Assembly: GCA_003991915.1 (NCBI GenBank)
Contig: RQTK01000300.1
Coordinates: 247,193-311,192 of the forward strand
Origin: Elysia chlorotica
Lineage: Eukaryota; Mollusca; Gastropoda; Plakobranchidae
Direction: 5' to 3'
Length of the DNA stretch: 64,000 nucleotides
How positions within the stretch are numbered: position 1 is the first letter of the stretch; every line of letters starts with the position of its first letter. The notes beneath the pieces were generated by a model that worked only from the letters and a program-made list of their open reading frames with translations, made no database searches and was not told the DNA's origin. Shown piece by piece: positions 11,853-26,800 of the stretch. A program made the translations under genes and the position numbers.

Positions 11853-14800
11853 ATGAGAGGCTTTTGTCTTTTATTGGCTGTGCTTTTTTGCACTTGCTTG
11901 GGCGTACACCGTGAGAACTTCAGAACCTGTGATCAAAGTGGATTTTGCAAGTATGGGCCTACTTTTTTTCTGCTTATATTGAGTTTTAATAAGGATTGCT
12001 CTGTGACAAAAATAATAAAAATAAGCCATTTATAACAAGATAAATGGATTTGAAAACAGTATCTATGATTTCTACACCCTTTCAGCTTTCAGAAAATATA
12101 TAGGTTTTATGGTTTATAATAAATTTTTGTTGCCTCCCAGTTCAATTTATGATCCCTATATAAATTACCAAATATAGCCGGACAACTCACATTAAATACT
12201 AGCGACACTTGTAGGGTTAATAATGTAATAATGTGTAGTGTATACATGCTTTTGAATAGAGGAAAGGGGGGGGGGTGTCTCTGTGTAATCGTTTGCAAAT
12301 AACCCCCAAAAAAGAAGTCATAGTATGTCCATTATTTTGTTTTTTATGTCTATTTTATCAGGCGTCATAGAAGCTTGCAGCCAGGGAACTCTGATTACGT
12401 TGTTCAAGCATCCTCTCTGAGACTGTCTAAAACATCACTGATGGTGGATGTTCTAAATACAAAGAGTGATGTCCGTTTCTTGCTTCAAGTGTATGGACTA
12501 CAGCATGGAATTTTTAGGGTCAAACTTGTAGAGGCAGAACCCATTAGGCAACGATATGAGATCCCTATTGGGGTAACATTAGTTGCAGAGCCTGAACAAG
12601 CTGAGTATGTCTTTTTTTTCTTTTCTTTGTTACTTGTTTTTAATGTAAGGTTTTATTAACAGTTGATTCTTTGCTTGCATAATATTTATATTGATTCATT
12701 TATGAAACTGATTATTAAATAAGGACTCATTTGTTTGCTTGTCTTTCTTTTCTTTTGTGTCTCTCTCTGTATCTGCCTCTCTCCGCCTGTCTTTATATGG
12801 ACATCTTTCTCTTTGTCAGTGTGTCTGTCTCTCTCGTACGTGCACTCTATCGCTTTCACATTCGAAAATTTCAGAGTAAAATATGGGTTATTTTGCTATT
12901 CTACCTTCTCAACCTAAATTCTGAAGTAACAATAGCTTATTGTTTGTGAATTCTTAATTTCTTGTCTTGATGTTTCCTGTCATCAGTGATGTTCATAAAT
13001 ATTAGTTTTCTCCACTTGAATGCAATTGATAAACAATGTAATCAGTTTTTATTTACCTTCTCATCTTTTCAACTTAGACTGGTCTATCATGGCGAGGTCA
13101 GTGGTCAGCTGAAATTTTCTTTGGGTGACAATCAGATGGTCATCAACACCAACCCTCTGAGAATAGACTTCTTGATCAACAATGAACCTGTCTCCAGCTT
13201 AAATGCACAGGGTTTGCTCAAGTTTGAGCACACACAAGAAAAAAAGTGGGCATTTTTTTATTGCTTTTGAAAATTCTCAATAGAATTTTAAAAATTGTTT
13301 CTTTATGGATAAAGAGGGTATTTGCGCACACTTCAAAAAAACAACCAAAACACTTAACAAATTTGTGTGTGTTTTTAGAAATAAGCAATGTATCTTTGTC
13401 AAATCCAAAACTCATCAAATCACACTCCTTGTAATACTTTTGATCCTTAGAGCTCCATCTTGTTACAATTGAACTATGGACCATTGAATTTAAACAAACC
13501 TATTACTCAATGCTTTTAACATTGAAAGATCGATTGTTATAGAGCATTTGGTGTGTGCAGAACCCTCTCAGTTATAATTGCATCATGGGTGCATGTAACA
13601 AGTTGTCTGTTTCAAATCACTTGAGATTTCAGATTGGAGGTATTTCTGATAATGACTTCCTATGAAATGCCTGGCGTGGTCAAATAGTGTCAATTTAGAT
13701 CTTCTATGAGTCAGTGACGTACAATAATGTTTATTTTTTGTGGCACTGTCCTTGGGATTCGTCACTTTTTTATGTTCCAGTTACAGGATCGCTTAGTGTC
13801 AAAGTTCGGTTTGCAAGCAGATCTAGAAAATTATTATCTTTTATGCATGCGACTCTGAGGTTTGTGAATTATATAACTAGATTAAAATTAAAAATGCAGG
13901 AAAGTGCTGATTCCTTTTGTATCTGGTAAGCCAACCGATGGTTATGTCTAGTCTCTTATATTTAGCATGGAATTGAATATGGAGAAATGTTTAAAAGAAA
14001 AGTTGTATCAATCTTTTTTTTGGATGAACTGGGTTCATTATTCTATTAAAGCAGCTCTTAAATTTCTTCCAGTATTGAAGAGATGGGAGAGAGCAATAAG
14101 TTCACATGATAATATTGTTGATGCTCAAGCTCAGTAAGTCAATTAAGTAACATTCTCCATTTGATTTTAAATTCTCTTGTGGTGGAAAATATTTTTTCAA
14201 ACATTCATATATGATATGTCATGTCTGTTTTAAACGCTCCTGTAAGCCCCAAAAAGTCTGAATTCGAATTACACTCTATGGCTTTAGGTATGATCTTTTC
14301 ATGTCCTGTGTTATGACAAATATAATTATAGTTTGTTGGACATGTGTGTGTAAATAGAAAAATGTGATTCATGGTAGATAGGGGAGGCAAACTTAAATAA
14401 AAAAACAATATTGGCTTTACTAAAGCCTAACATTTTTTTTTTCATAGGTAATTTTTCTTATCTCTTGAAAACACAGAACATTCTTCCATTCCAGTTGTTC
14501 TGTAGTTAAAAATATTAAAGGAAGATAACATAGATTCAGAATCCTATTTCTTAACTTAGGATTTCTTTTTGTTTGATTTAATGTCTTAAATTAGAATAAA
14601 AATTTAAGAGCCATTGTAAATTGATTTTAAAATGTATAAGTACTAAATAAATGTTATAATCTTACAAGGCTTAATTGGATCTTAACAGATCATTTTCTTA
14701 AAACGGTTTCGAAACAGGGGTGTATTTATGAGGCTACTCCGAAAAGCAAAAATATGGCTTTCTTTTGTTTCCTATTTTTTTTTGCCTAAGAATTTCATAT

Positions 14801-17800
14801 ACTCAGTGCATTTGTTTTAAGCTTTTTTTCTGCCTTTTTATGCTTTCTATCGAAGGACTTTAAAAGAAGTCTTATGTTTCATAGCCATCCAGCAGCCTAT
14901 TGTTAAGCACTGATTTTTATTGTTTCAATTTATTTCTTTCATATTTCATCCCCAAAAGTGTTTTTTGGAGGTATATGGTGTGTTAAGTTAGTTCAGTTTT
15001 TGTGCAGGTAATTGAACAAATTTTGTTTAGTTTATCTCTTTTCATATTTTGAATTATTTGCTCTTGAATGTAGTAAAGAGGACAAAATGTTGGAGTAATT
15101 TATTTTAATCAGATATGCTTGGAAAAAACAAAACCAACAAAATGAATTTCAGGAATCAGAATACTTTAAACAAACTCAACTGCTGCTTGATGGGCTATGA
15201 AACACTGCTCCACCTCTGCTCTCTTTCCTATTCTACTTATCTCAGGGGCTGGTTTTCATCACGCGTGTCGTCTCTTTTCTCATTCGTTTCACAACCTTTC
15301 AGAGCGAAAAAGGAAGAGACAGAGGAAGGTGTCGAGGGTGAAGAGGGAGCTGTTCAAGAGGTATTTGAAAGAGCAATTTTTTGTTACAATATTTTCTTCA
15401 GCAGATAATATTGACATATAGAGACATGATATAATTTCTTGCACTGTGGTGCATAATGCAAGTACACTAGAATTAAAGGACAGGAAGGCATGTTTCTTTT
15501 TTAAAAGGGGGGCTGTACATCTGCGGCATCCAAACAGATCCAGGGCATCATCTCTATATTCAGAGACAAAATTTTCAAAGGAGATATCATTGACACAGAG
15601 TTCAATGACTCCATAATATTTTCATAACTGAGCATTATTCGTTGCTATGAGAAAGCTATTGTTTTCAAATATAAGGAGGGAGTATTATGAGGGGGAAAAC
15701 ATTGTTTAAAATAATTGTTTGCATATGAAAAAGAAGTTGTAATTTTTCTGCAGTAAAGTCTTTTTTCTCTGGGACAAAAACATGATATTCATCAAAGGTT
15801 CAAAGAGCATGGAAACCAGCAAAAAAACCAAATGATTTTTAGATGTACAGCCTGGGGTTGGCATCCTGTCACTAAAAAAAAAGAAGGATAATGTATGCAT
15901 TCAAAGTATTTGAAACCCACAAAGGGTTTAAGCTTCAGTCTCCTCTGAGTTGAGTGTTATTACTGTGAATGTAAAAAGTAAAAAAAACAAAACATTATAC
16001 TCTTTGTTGGACGGGGTTTCAGTTTTATTTTATATACAGAGCAGATTGTTAATGCAGCATTTCTTGTTTGGTATTTTTTGTGTGAATGTTATTTTACAGT
16101 AATGATGGAATCCACTGCAATCCTTTTAGAGCATTTACTCGCCCCTGCACACAATTTTTAAAACACAGCTTGAGCCATTCATGATTGTTAGAGATGATTT
16201 TATGACATTTATAATTTTATATATGTACTTTTATTCTAAAGGATGAAAAACCATCTGATGATGAGAGAGATGCCGGAATGTGGGAAGAAACATTTAAGGG
16301 GTTTACAGATAGCAAACCTAACGGTGAGAATATGTTCAATGAATTCAATTGAAGACTCATCATCCTGTTGGCTCATCTGTTTGTTAGACATATATCCTTC
16401 CGCACAATCCATTTGAAAAGCTCCCTATCTTGGGCATCTTAGGCTATCCTTCCTGCCTCCTTTGTCGCCTGTCGCTGATATCATTCACCTGTCCTCTTGC
16501 TGATCTGCCCTTTCTTCTCCTTTCTCTAATTTTGCTTCTTTTCTTAACTATTTTGTATCTAGTGCCCAGATTTTTTATCATCCTATCTTCAATGCTTTTT
16601 AAAAGTCAGTTTGGTTTAATTTTTAGTTGTATTTTTTTTTAAAGTATGTTTTTGTATGCTTGTGTCCTATCCATGGTACTCAGTACTTTTCTGTAATATA
16701 TTAAATCAAAAGATTGCAGTATTTTCTTCTTCTGATTTTGTAAACTTTCACACCCATATGTCGTAATTGGAAAAAATGCAAGATCCTATGACTTTCAAGT
16801 TATGTTTGTTGTTTTCTTTGTTTAAATTTCTCTTTATTTTGCGTGACCACTTATCATTTCCATTCATTCTGGGACTGAAATATTCAATGTGTTCTACCCA
16901 TTCCACCTTTTCTCTATTCACCGTTATATCTATGAAAGAAAATCTTTCAATGTAAACAATTTCAGTTTTCTTCACGTTTAATAAAAGTCCCCTTTTTTTG
17001 CTTTGTTCTCTCTTTGGACAAGTATATAAAGTCCTGGGGTTGTTGTAGAAAGCAATGCTGTGCCTTCAGCACACCTAAAGTCCCTTAATTTTAGCCTTGG
17101 GGTGCATGGCTAATCTTTACTTGGATAGTATTCTGCTCTTGTCCCGATATATATGAAAACTGACCAGATTTTTTTTGTTTTATAAGACTTTGTTAATATT
17201 TTGGTTTTAATATAGATAAATCAACTTAAACTCACAATTTGTCTACTATCTCATCTTTTTATGCTCTCCATTTAGAGGATTAAACCTGAAATCAATTGAC
17301 TGATTTTCATTTTTTTAAATCTTTTGGCAGGACCAACATCTGTTGGAGTTGATATTGCTTTCCCAGGCTTTCGATATGTCTATGGTATCCCTGAGCATGC
17401 AGACTCATTTGCTTTAAAAACCACAAAGTAAGTCTATGGATTTTTGTTGTTGTATGATTCAGATCATGTGATTCAGTGGGGCATTAAAAACGTGTCAATT
17501 TGGACTGCTAACTATTTAGATGAATATTGTTTATCTATTTTATATAAAACTAATGGTTTTAGTATTCAATTTGATTAAATATTGTGTAGTATTAAAAAAA
17601 AAAATCTCATGTTTAAAGCTTTGAAATCTCTTCTTTACAAGGAGTACAGACCCATATCGCATGTACAACTTGGATGTATTTGAGTATGAACTTTACAACC
17701 CAATGGCTCTGTATGGTCACATTCCATTTATGGTAGCTCACAAGTAAGTAAAACATCTTCATGTAAGTTTTACCTGTCAAAGAAATGATGCTTACATTAC

Positions 17801-20800
17801 TTATAAATCCTAGTTGTACAACATTTTGTCTTTGTATCCAATCCTGTCTCTCTGTGATCCCATCATTAGTTGATCAATAAAGGGCTTGCTACAACTAGTT
17901 ACTTTGCAAACTTTTTTTTTTTTTTTTTTTTATGGCTTAGGTGGATTCTAATCAGTACATTGCCAGAATAATTGAAATTCAATCAGAATTAATTGTAATT
18001 CTAGCAACTTAAATTACTTTTGTTCAAATTATACTGCCTATTAGCAAAACTGAAATGAATACATCCAATATGTCAGAACTAAAGGAATTGTTTCACATTA
18101 AAAACATTTTTAAACAAAATATTTTCTTTCATCATCATTTAAAAGTCTGCTTATCCATTGCTTGACATTTGAATTTTCAGTGACAAACATACAGTGGGTG
18201 TATTTTTCCAAAATGCTGCGGAAGGGTGGATAGATATACAGTCCAACATAGCTGACAAGGTAATAAGAATAATTATATTATTATTGTTATATACATTTTA
18301 TTTTATTCTTATTTTCAGACTGAATTCTTAGGATTTGTACATTTTGCATTAAATTATGTAACTTTGATGTTCTATTTTATCAAATCCATTAAAACACTTT
18401 ACATATTTGAACCAGTAACTGAAGGTTTCCTATGAAAAGCTAAATATGTAAAAAAAAAAAACAACAAATATTTCTTGCATGTAAATGTTCTTGATAATTG
18501 TGACATGCATACATTTTCTGTGTACCTTTTCACTGGTGTTATAGACAATCAGATACAGATGAAATGCAACATAATTCAACAGATGTAAGAGGTTCACAAA
18601 ATGAAGACTCTGCGGCTTGTTTAGTTCACCCATAATATAAACGTTTTCTTTTTAATTTTAGATAGACCAAATGTTTTGCAATTTAACATTATATGTTTTG
18701 ATCATAATACTCAACATATACGCTTTTCAAATTGTAAACGTAATAAGCTAATATAAAGCATTTGGTTTTGTTTCCCAATTTTTAGTCTGTCTTTTCAAAC
18801 CTGGCTGATTTTGTGACGGGCAACAACGATGTTCCTCAGACTGATACACATTGGTTTTTTGAAGATGGAATTATCGACATATTTGTCCTTTTGGGTCCTG
18901 GTCCCAAAGATGTCTTCAAGCAGTATGCAAGCCTCACAGGAAATACACCTTTGCCTCCAGTATGTATAAAGACGCCTTTAGCTAGGAATACAGGGAAATA
19001 AAAAAGTTACAGAAGAAGACGTTATCAGATAGGCCTTATCCCTTATCCCTTTTAATGCAGAATCTCCCATCTGACTGAGAATCATAGGTTTAAATGAAAC
19101 AATAATGGCTATTCAAATTAGTGAGGAGTAAGTGGGTCTTCACAACTGCAATCCCTCATTTGTTCTCCCTCGTCCACTCACTGCATGTCTTTACAAATCA
19201 TTGAATTATGACGACTGATGTGACTTTGCTATGAACCGGCAAACAAATGGTCCGCAGTTTAAACATTAGCTGTTGCTCCCGACACAAAAGGTCCCTTAAT
19301 GAAACTTAAGGTATGAGAAATTCACCAAAGATTTTCTTTTACCACTGATAAACTTCTTTGTCAACTGGCATGGTTCATTTCTTCTCTTTCCATTAGAACC
19401 CAATCCATCTTAGAACCCACTTTTCTTATCTCCATTGGGGTAAGTTTCTCAATGGAGACTTCTGTATACATTTTTTATGCTGCTACGGTTTATGTCTACA
19501 GGTGATTTTTGTTGTTGTTGCTATTTATCCCATCTGCTTAGAAATGAATAACTTTTTATCAGTTTAAATTTGAATTTCACATATCCTTCTGTAAACAGTA
19601 AAATTAGTTATATTGTGAGAAAATATCAGATCAACAACTGAAGAACTTTGAAGTCATTATTTTATTATTTCCCATTGAATGCTAAAAATCTTTTACAAGT
19701 ACAAAAGTTAAGGGAACAGATTTGTTAAGTGTTCATGTAATTCTTTTCTGTTTTTCCATCCCTTGGTGCTAAGTTGTGGGCCATTGCTTACCATCAGTGT
19801 CGGTGGAACTACAATGACCAAGATGATGTCAGAACGTGAGTTGCTAAAAATTTTTTACTAGGCTTCCTTTTGAAGCTTTTCATTGGTAAAGTTATAACTT
19901 GGTGCTCTCTCTTAAAGTATTGGCCTGTATATGCAGGATAAAGAACTTCTTATTTACACTTGCTTATGAATTTATATGTATTATATAATTTATATATAAT
20001 TCTTTTATAGCTTCTTAAAAAATCTATTCTTTCTCATCTTTCTCAGAGTTGATCAAACAATGGACAAATTTGATATACCTTTTGATGTCATCTGGTTGGA
20101 TATTGAGCACACTGATGGCAAAAAGTAAGTTCTTACCTGCCATATGTGTGTTTTTATTTTTTCACCAAATATTTATATGTAGCCTTTTACACAAACTATT
20201 TTGTGGGAGACTTGAATTTTTTTAAAATAGTTGCTTACCAAATTGCTTTAGTTCACCACTCATCTCAAATGACTTTATTGAAAGGAGCAAAAAAAAAAAA
20301 AATATATGTATACCTTAAATTTTTTTTATGTGGGGACGCAGTGGCCCATGGATTGAACATCAGCTTTCGGCGCAAGCCCTGGTGATTTTGCTCCCAACTG
20401 GTTCGGTCGTTGTCAGTTAAACGTGACTGGCTGAGGCAAGAGCCATGGTATCCCCATCCTGTATTGTGTGTTTCAGCACATAAAATTGTCAGACGTCAGT
20501 CTTGGGGCTCGTCCACAATAGAGCTTATATAGTGCTGATGTTAGACGTTCAACCAACTCAACAATTACATATATGTTATTTGTAGATGTTGCTACTTTCC
20601 AAATGATAATAAATTCTTTTCTTTAGAAATTTAACATTAGTCTAATCTCGGAAAAAGGTTAACTTTTGACTAGTTGAAATAATCTGACCGATTTATCATT
20701 TAGATACTTCACCTGGGATGGAAGTCGATTTGGTGATTCTGTGGAAATGCTTCGCAACCTGAGCTCTAAAGGCCGCAAACTGGTAACCATTGTGGATCCA

Positions 20801-23800
20801 CATTTGAAGAGAGACGACAATTATGAAACGTATACAGATGCCCGAAATCAAGGATTACTAGTTAAAAATAAAGATGGGCATGACTTTGATGGATGGTGCT
20901 GGCCTGGTGAGTTGTACGTCAAGATAAATGAGATTTTTAACAAACACTTTTGTTTGATTTAATTAGCTTGAAAGGAAGAGAGTTAATTTTTTTAAAATAT
21001 TGAAATCAGTTTAAATCAAGGATGAATTTTCTAGAATTCTCCCCCCCTTTATCGACTAGGTTTACGGTGACTTAGCGCATTAAAAATATGTATTTGCTTT
21101 CTCAAAAGTTGGTAGCTATGGTCCAGCAAAGCAGGAAGTAACATCGTTTTACTGATTAGATTTGCCTCCTTTACCAACTCTGTTGGTCACCTTTTTAATT
21201 TCTGTTAGCTTAATCTCACAGAGGTAATATCAGTAAATGATTATTATGTTATCAGAGTTATATTTTTTCTGTTCATATTGTTATACTCTATTTTGAATAA
21301 GCAAAAAGTCAATTTTGTTGAAAAACTAACTGATAAGAAACAACAAATAAACATAATAATTATTCTGTTGCCTTTTAATATGATTAATCAAAATGGGGAA
21401 TCTGACATCTAGATCTTAGGCCTAAATGTTCATATAATGTTTAACATCAACTTGTATAATTTATTTATAATTTTTGAAACTGGTAATTCCCTTTATTTTT
21501 CACAGTTAAAAACACCATAATTTGTAAAGTTATTCTGTTCAGATAATGGTAGAATTTGTTAAGTAGTGTAACATGTCTAAAGGATACCTTAGATTCAAAA
21601 CAAGCAAGCCCCTTTCAAGTGATGCGATGGTGGAAAGATGACTCATGAGTTCCCAACTATAAAAAAGTTAAGAAGTTCTTGGAAAGAAAAAGAGAAAAAT
21701 TTTAATTTTATTTTCGACATTGGTGTCTCGCAGGTTCCTCATCCTGGCCTGACTTTCTGGATCCAAAAGTAAGAGAATGGTGGGCGGATCAGTTTTCATT
21801 GGAAAAGTACAAGGGCTCGGCTAACAATTTGTATGTCTGGAATGACATGAATGAGCCCAGTGTGTTCAACTCACCTGAGATCACATTCCCTAAAGATGTT
21901 CGTCATTTGTCTGGTGTAGAAAACAGGGAGGTTCACAACATCTATGGCATGCTTGTGGTAAGTTAAAGTTTAAAATATTGCACATTAGAGAAAAAAAATT
22001 AGATGTTGGAAAAAAGTTTAAAAACATGATCTCTACATAAAAAAAAAAATTGAATATCATGTGTATGTTGAGCTCTTACACATAATAAAAATATGAATAT
22101 TATAATATGATACCTATGTCTATGTGTGAGGCAACCAGGGTGATTCAGGCACAAGTCGGAAGTTTGAGTTTTGGAGTTATTGATAGTCTGTTAAAAAGAA
22201 TCAAATGCACTTGAAGAGGCTTAGAGAATTATAACTCTATCATTTCTAGAACCAGAGATTTCCAACTTATTTTGAAAATGAAAAAGGTAAATATGTAGCA
22301 TTTTTTAAATGTTTAAATGGCTATAGCTCAAAGTTTATATATTAGCAACTTGTGCCTGATTCACCCTGGTTGCCTCACATATATCTACAAGTGTGTAGCC
22401 AAATATGAGCTCTCAGTACAAAATGCTTAATTCTTTTTTTTCTTTTTTTCCTTTTAAGTGACTTTGCTTCGAGCATCTAAATACAGTGTATAAATAAAAA
22501 ATTTTTTAATAAAAAGCTGTAAATCGAGCAACTTTTAAAAATTCTGATCAATTTGATAGACTTACAAATTTCATATTCTTTTCCAATTCTGCTGCAGCAT
22601 CAAGCAACATGGGATGGTCTACTGAAGAGGAGTAACTACAAGGAAAGGCCGTTTGTTCTTACCAGAGCTTTCTTTGCAGGATCTCAGCGATCTGGTAATA
22701 ATCAATTATCAGATAATGATCGGATCTAGTCTATAGACATATTGGTCTGCTCATTCATACAATTTCTTACTTTTTTTTCAGCCCTTTTTTTTTTCGCTAT
22801 TGTATTACAGAAATATAACCTTTATCAGTTTTACAGGCTAAGTTAAAATCATGTGGATGAAAAATAGACCAGGAGATGCAGACATGTTTGCATCAAACTT
22901 AAGAATTTAAATCAGGTGGCAGCTGTGAAGATAAGAATTTTAGAAACTCTACAAATTTTCATAGGTGATTCATAATGTAACTCATTTATAGTTGTATATA
23001 AACATTATGTGCTTTCATTTCTCGATAAGGTGCTGTATGGACTGGAGACAATATGGGCGAATGGAGCCACCTCAAAATGACTGTCCCCATGATGCTGTCC
23101 CTCAACTTGGCTGGGATACATTTCTCTGGTGCTGACATTGGAGGGTTCTTCAGGAATCCAGATAGCCAGCTTATCGCTAGATGGTACCAGGTAGGCTTGT
23201 ATACTCAGTATATTAAAAATAATATTTTTAATTATGAAGGGAAAAACAAAGAGAGTTAACACATTCATTATAAACATATTATATTTAAAACTGTAGCTAC
23301 CAAATTTATAGATGAGCCTTATGCTGAAAAATACTTGTCATATTTGTTTGTATAAATTTGATAAAAACATGATTGAAGAATGTAATTGTGAGCGATTTGT
23401 CAGAAAAGAAGAAAAATTTCAGCCCTGAAAAGAAGTTCTGGTTAGTACTAGTAGACAATAACAGACATAATAATTTTTAGCACACAGAAAAATCAGTTGA
23501 AAAAATTTAACCACCCCCTCCCCCCCCCCCCCCACCTCATTTGAGGTAGACAAAATTCTGGTGGTACAAAGAGCTAGAGCTAAGCAGTGTAGAGAAAGAG
23601 CTTTCAGTGTTGCTTCACTAACAATCTGCCTAACTTTCCACACTTACATAAGAGACATATTCAGAAGCAACCTTAGGAGCTTCCAACAGTTACAAGTTTC
23701 CCACCACCCAGTTTAATAATATGTAACACCCCATTTTTGTTTGCTTTGAAATAATAATTATTCTATGTGTTGTTCCTTGATATAAAAATTCAAAAGCTAC

Positions 23801-26800
23801 TTGAGTAGAGTTTTTGCAGAGAGTTCTCAAAAAGTTATCATCATCATCATCATCATCATTATTATTGTTATTGTAATTAGTATTAATTTTTCTCAAGATA
23901 GACTAGCTATTTATTGCTCCCTTTTCTTCTTTTTTCCATTTCTAGGCAGCCATCTTTCAGCCTTTCTTTCGTGCCCATGCCCACATTGATACCAAACGTC
24001 GTGAACCATACCTCTTACCAGAGGATCATATGATCATTGCGCGGGATGCCATCAAGAAACGCTATAGTTATCTTCCTTATTGGTACCAACTTTTCTATGA
24101 GTCAGAAACCACAGGAATGCCACCCATGAGAAGTCTGTGGATGGAGTTTCCCTCGGAAGCAAATATATTTGAAAAAGACGATGAGTTCATGACTGGTGAG
24201 TGTCATTAGTTGATAATGTAACCAGAACTGGAAAAACTTCGTAAAAGTAATTCAATCAGTGATGATGGTATTTTCCGTCTTTCAACACTTGAACTGTCCG
24301 ACGGTTTGGCTTGGTGAACATCCAGCTCGTTGTTATATCGTAGATCTGTTATAAACACTGAGCCGTACTGTTGCCTTACCCGTAGCCGTCAGTAACGCGA
24401 AATTATTAAAGTATCAAAAGTGTTAAGGTTATTGTGTATTCCTCATGTCTTTCAGGATGATATAATTTATTTATCAATGTTGCCATTGTTTTTATCCGCC
24501 ACCGTTCTGGCTAGCCAAGTTGAACTCGGTGTTTACTGTTTACCATATCAAACGTGATTTATATCCAAATGGTCAGAACAAATATGTTGAAACTAGTGAA
24601 AGAAAAGTCAAAGGCAGACATCCATTTGGCTAATCTTACTCTATGATTCTTTTTCTGGTCTAGACTAGATCTAAATTGGATTCAACCGATCGTCGATCGC
24701 TTTACAGACATTCAAATTTACACAATGTCTAGATCTAGACTTGGATGTGTTAGAAGACAGTTAATTAAGATTCAGGTTGAAGAAATTTATTGTAAACCCA
24801 ATTCAGGATATTTACACGATAGGTGTAGATTAAGTTGCTGGGATGGAGATCTATTGATATAAAATTCAAGATCTCAAAATTGATCAACAGGAAAATATGC
24901 CTCAAACCTCCTTGATTATGCATGGTACCTCTAAACAAAATTTGTGGCTACAAAGTGATTGTCTTATTCTTGAAAATATTTTACCATTTTTCCAAGGTGA
25001 CACATTCCTTCGTGTTATATTTTTTCATCAAATTCTTTTGTTGTTGTTGTTGTTGATTTTTTTACCTACAATTTGTAACCTATTTAAGGGGTGGTGAAAA
25101 TAAAAGCTCTATGTTCATAGATTTTTTTTTGTTTCTATCTCATGAACATGACATTCTTTATTATTGTGTGAGGTTAAATGAGAAGCTGTCTTTGAAAATC
25201 TGTCATCGGATGATTCCTTTTCTTCAATTTTTTTTTGCAGGCAGTGCAATACTTGTGAAACCTGTAACAGAAGAAGGTCAAACCAGTGTCAGTGTGTACT
25301 TTCCTGGAAAAGATGTTGTAAGTGTCCTCATTTCTCACCATAAATTAATTGTTTGAACAAATTTCAAAACTTCTCATTAAAAAAAGAAAAAGGGGATATA
25401 ATTATATTATTTCATTAAAAAGGCTTTGGAAATATTAAACTGATTGTTCAACCCAGATCATAAACTTATACCACACATTATTAGGAATAATATAGAAAAT
25501 GAGAAATTGGATTAAAAATTCATTGTTTTTGAATTTGAAGTACAATACAAAAAAAAATAAAAGCTTTATGCCGAATCAGTGAAGAGGTGAATTTTTAGAA
25601 TTTTGCTACAATGAGATTTTACATCAGACTGATAATCCGATGAGTTGATAAACCCCACTCTGCATTTTCTCGATAATTGAAAAATCTAAAAATTGTATCT
25701 CTTGATTTTTCCTTTTGTATGTTTACGATCATGAATGCTATCTGCATTTTTTCATTATTTCCTAAGCACCATCAAATCCGTAAATGTAAAATTTATTTGT
25801 ATTTTTTTAATGAACAGGTGTGGTATGATATTGACACTTATGAGAGATATGTAGGTCAAGAAGAAAGAACAGTTGAGGCACCACTTTCAAAAGTAAGATT
25901 ATGTCAAATTTGTTAAGGCTGAAATCATATCCTCTTGTCAGTTTTAATTATGTGATGAGCATTTGTTAAGCTTAAAATTATATAATTCCACGCAATAGAA
26001 ATTAGAGGCACAAATCTGAAGTCAGCCTGGCTGTTTTGATTATGCTTCTTTAAAACTGTCATTCACCATGGTTTTTCAGGTACATGCTAACAGTTTTTCT
26101 ATTTATCTTTTTATGCCATTAGAAGTAAATTGGATCATGAAGATTATCTGCATTGTAGTTAGTATTATTCACACAGGAAGCTCTAAGCTATGTGTGAACA
26201 AAATTTATTCATTTTTTGTTTTTCTATTTTACCATATTTGCATTAAAAATGTTGAATGCATATTTGCCTTGCTTTGTAAATTCCATAAAGTAGCATTTCT
26301 GCACTCTTTGATTTCAGTTGCCTGCTTTTCAAAAGGGTGGAACCATTGTGCCACGCAAGATGAGAGGCAGGAGATCTGCCTCACTCACACACAATGATCC
26401 AATCACACTCATAGTCTGCCTGGATAAAAATGTAAGAATAATTATTTTTTGTTTTTGAAAGATACAATGGAAATTTTTTTTCCTTTTGATATCTAATGAG
26501 AAAAACAGAACAGTGCCACTCGAATCCAGCTCGGATTAAAAGAACACTCTACATTTCACGAACAGATAAAAATATCTGATCTAGCGAAAGATTTGACAGC
26601 GAATACTAAAAACCTGCCCGTCACTAACAAGTATATTAAATCAAAGAGACAAAGGCACCAAAACTTTAAAACTTGGAATTTTTGAGTGTGTGTATGTTAA
26701 GGAAAGAGGAGGCAGAAGGAATGTGGAGTTGTGACTTGCTGAACACCATCAAGATACACATAACATAGATAGAGGCACCTGATGTGTAGCACTAGGTCAC

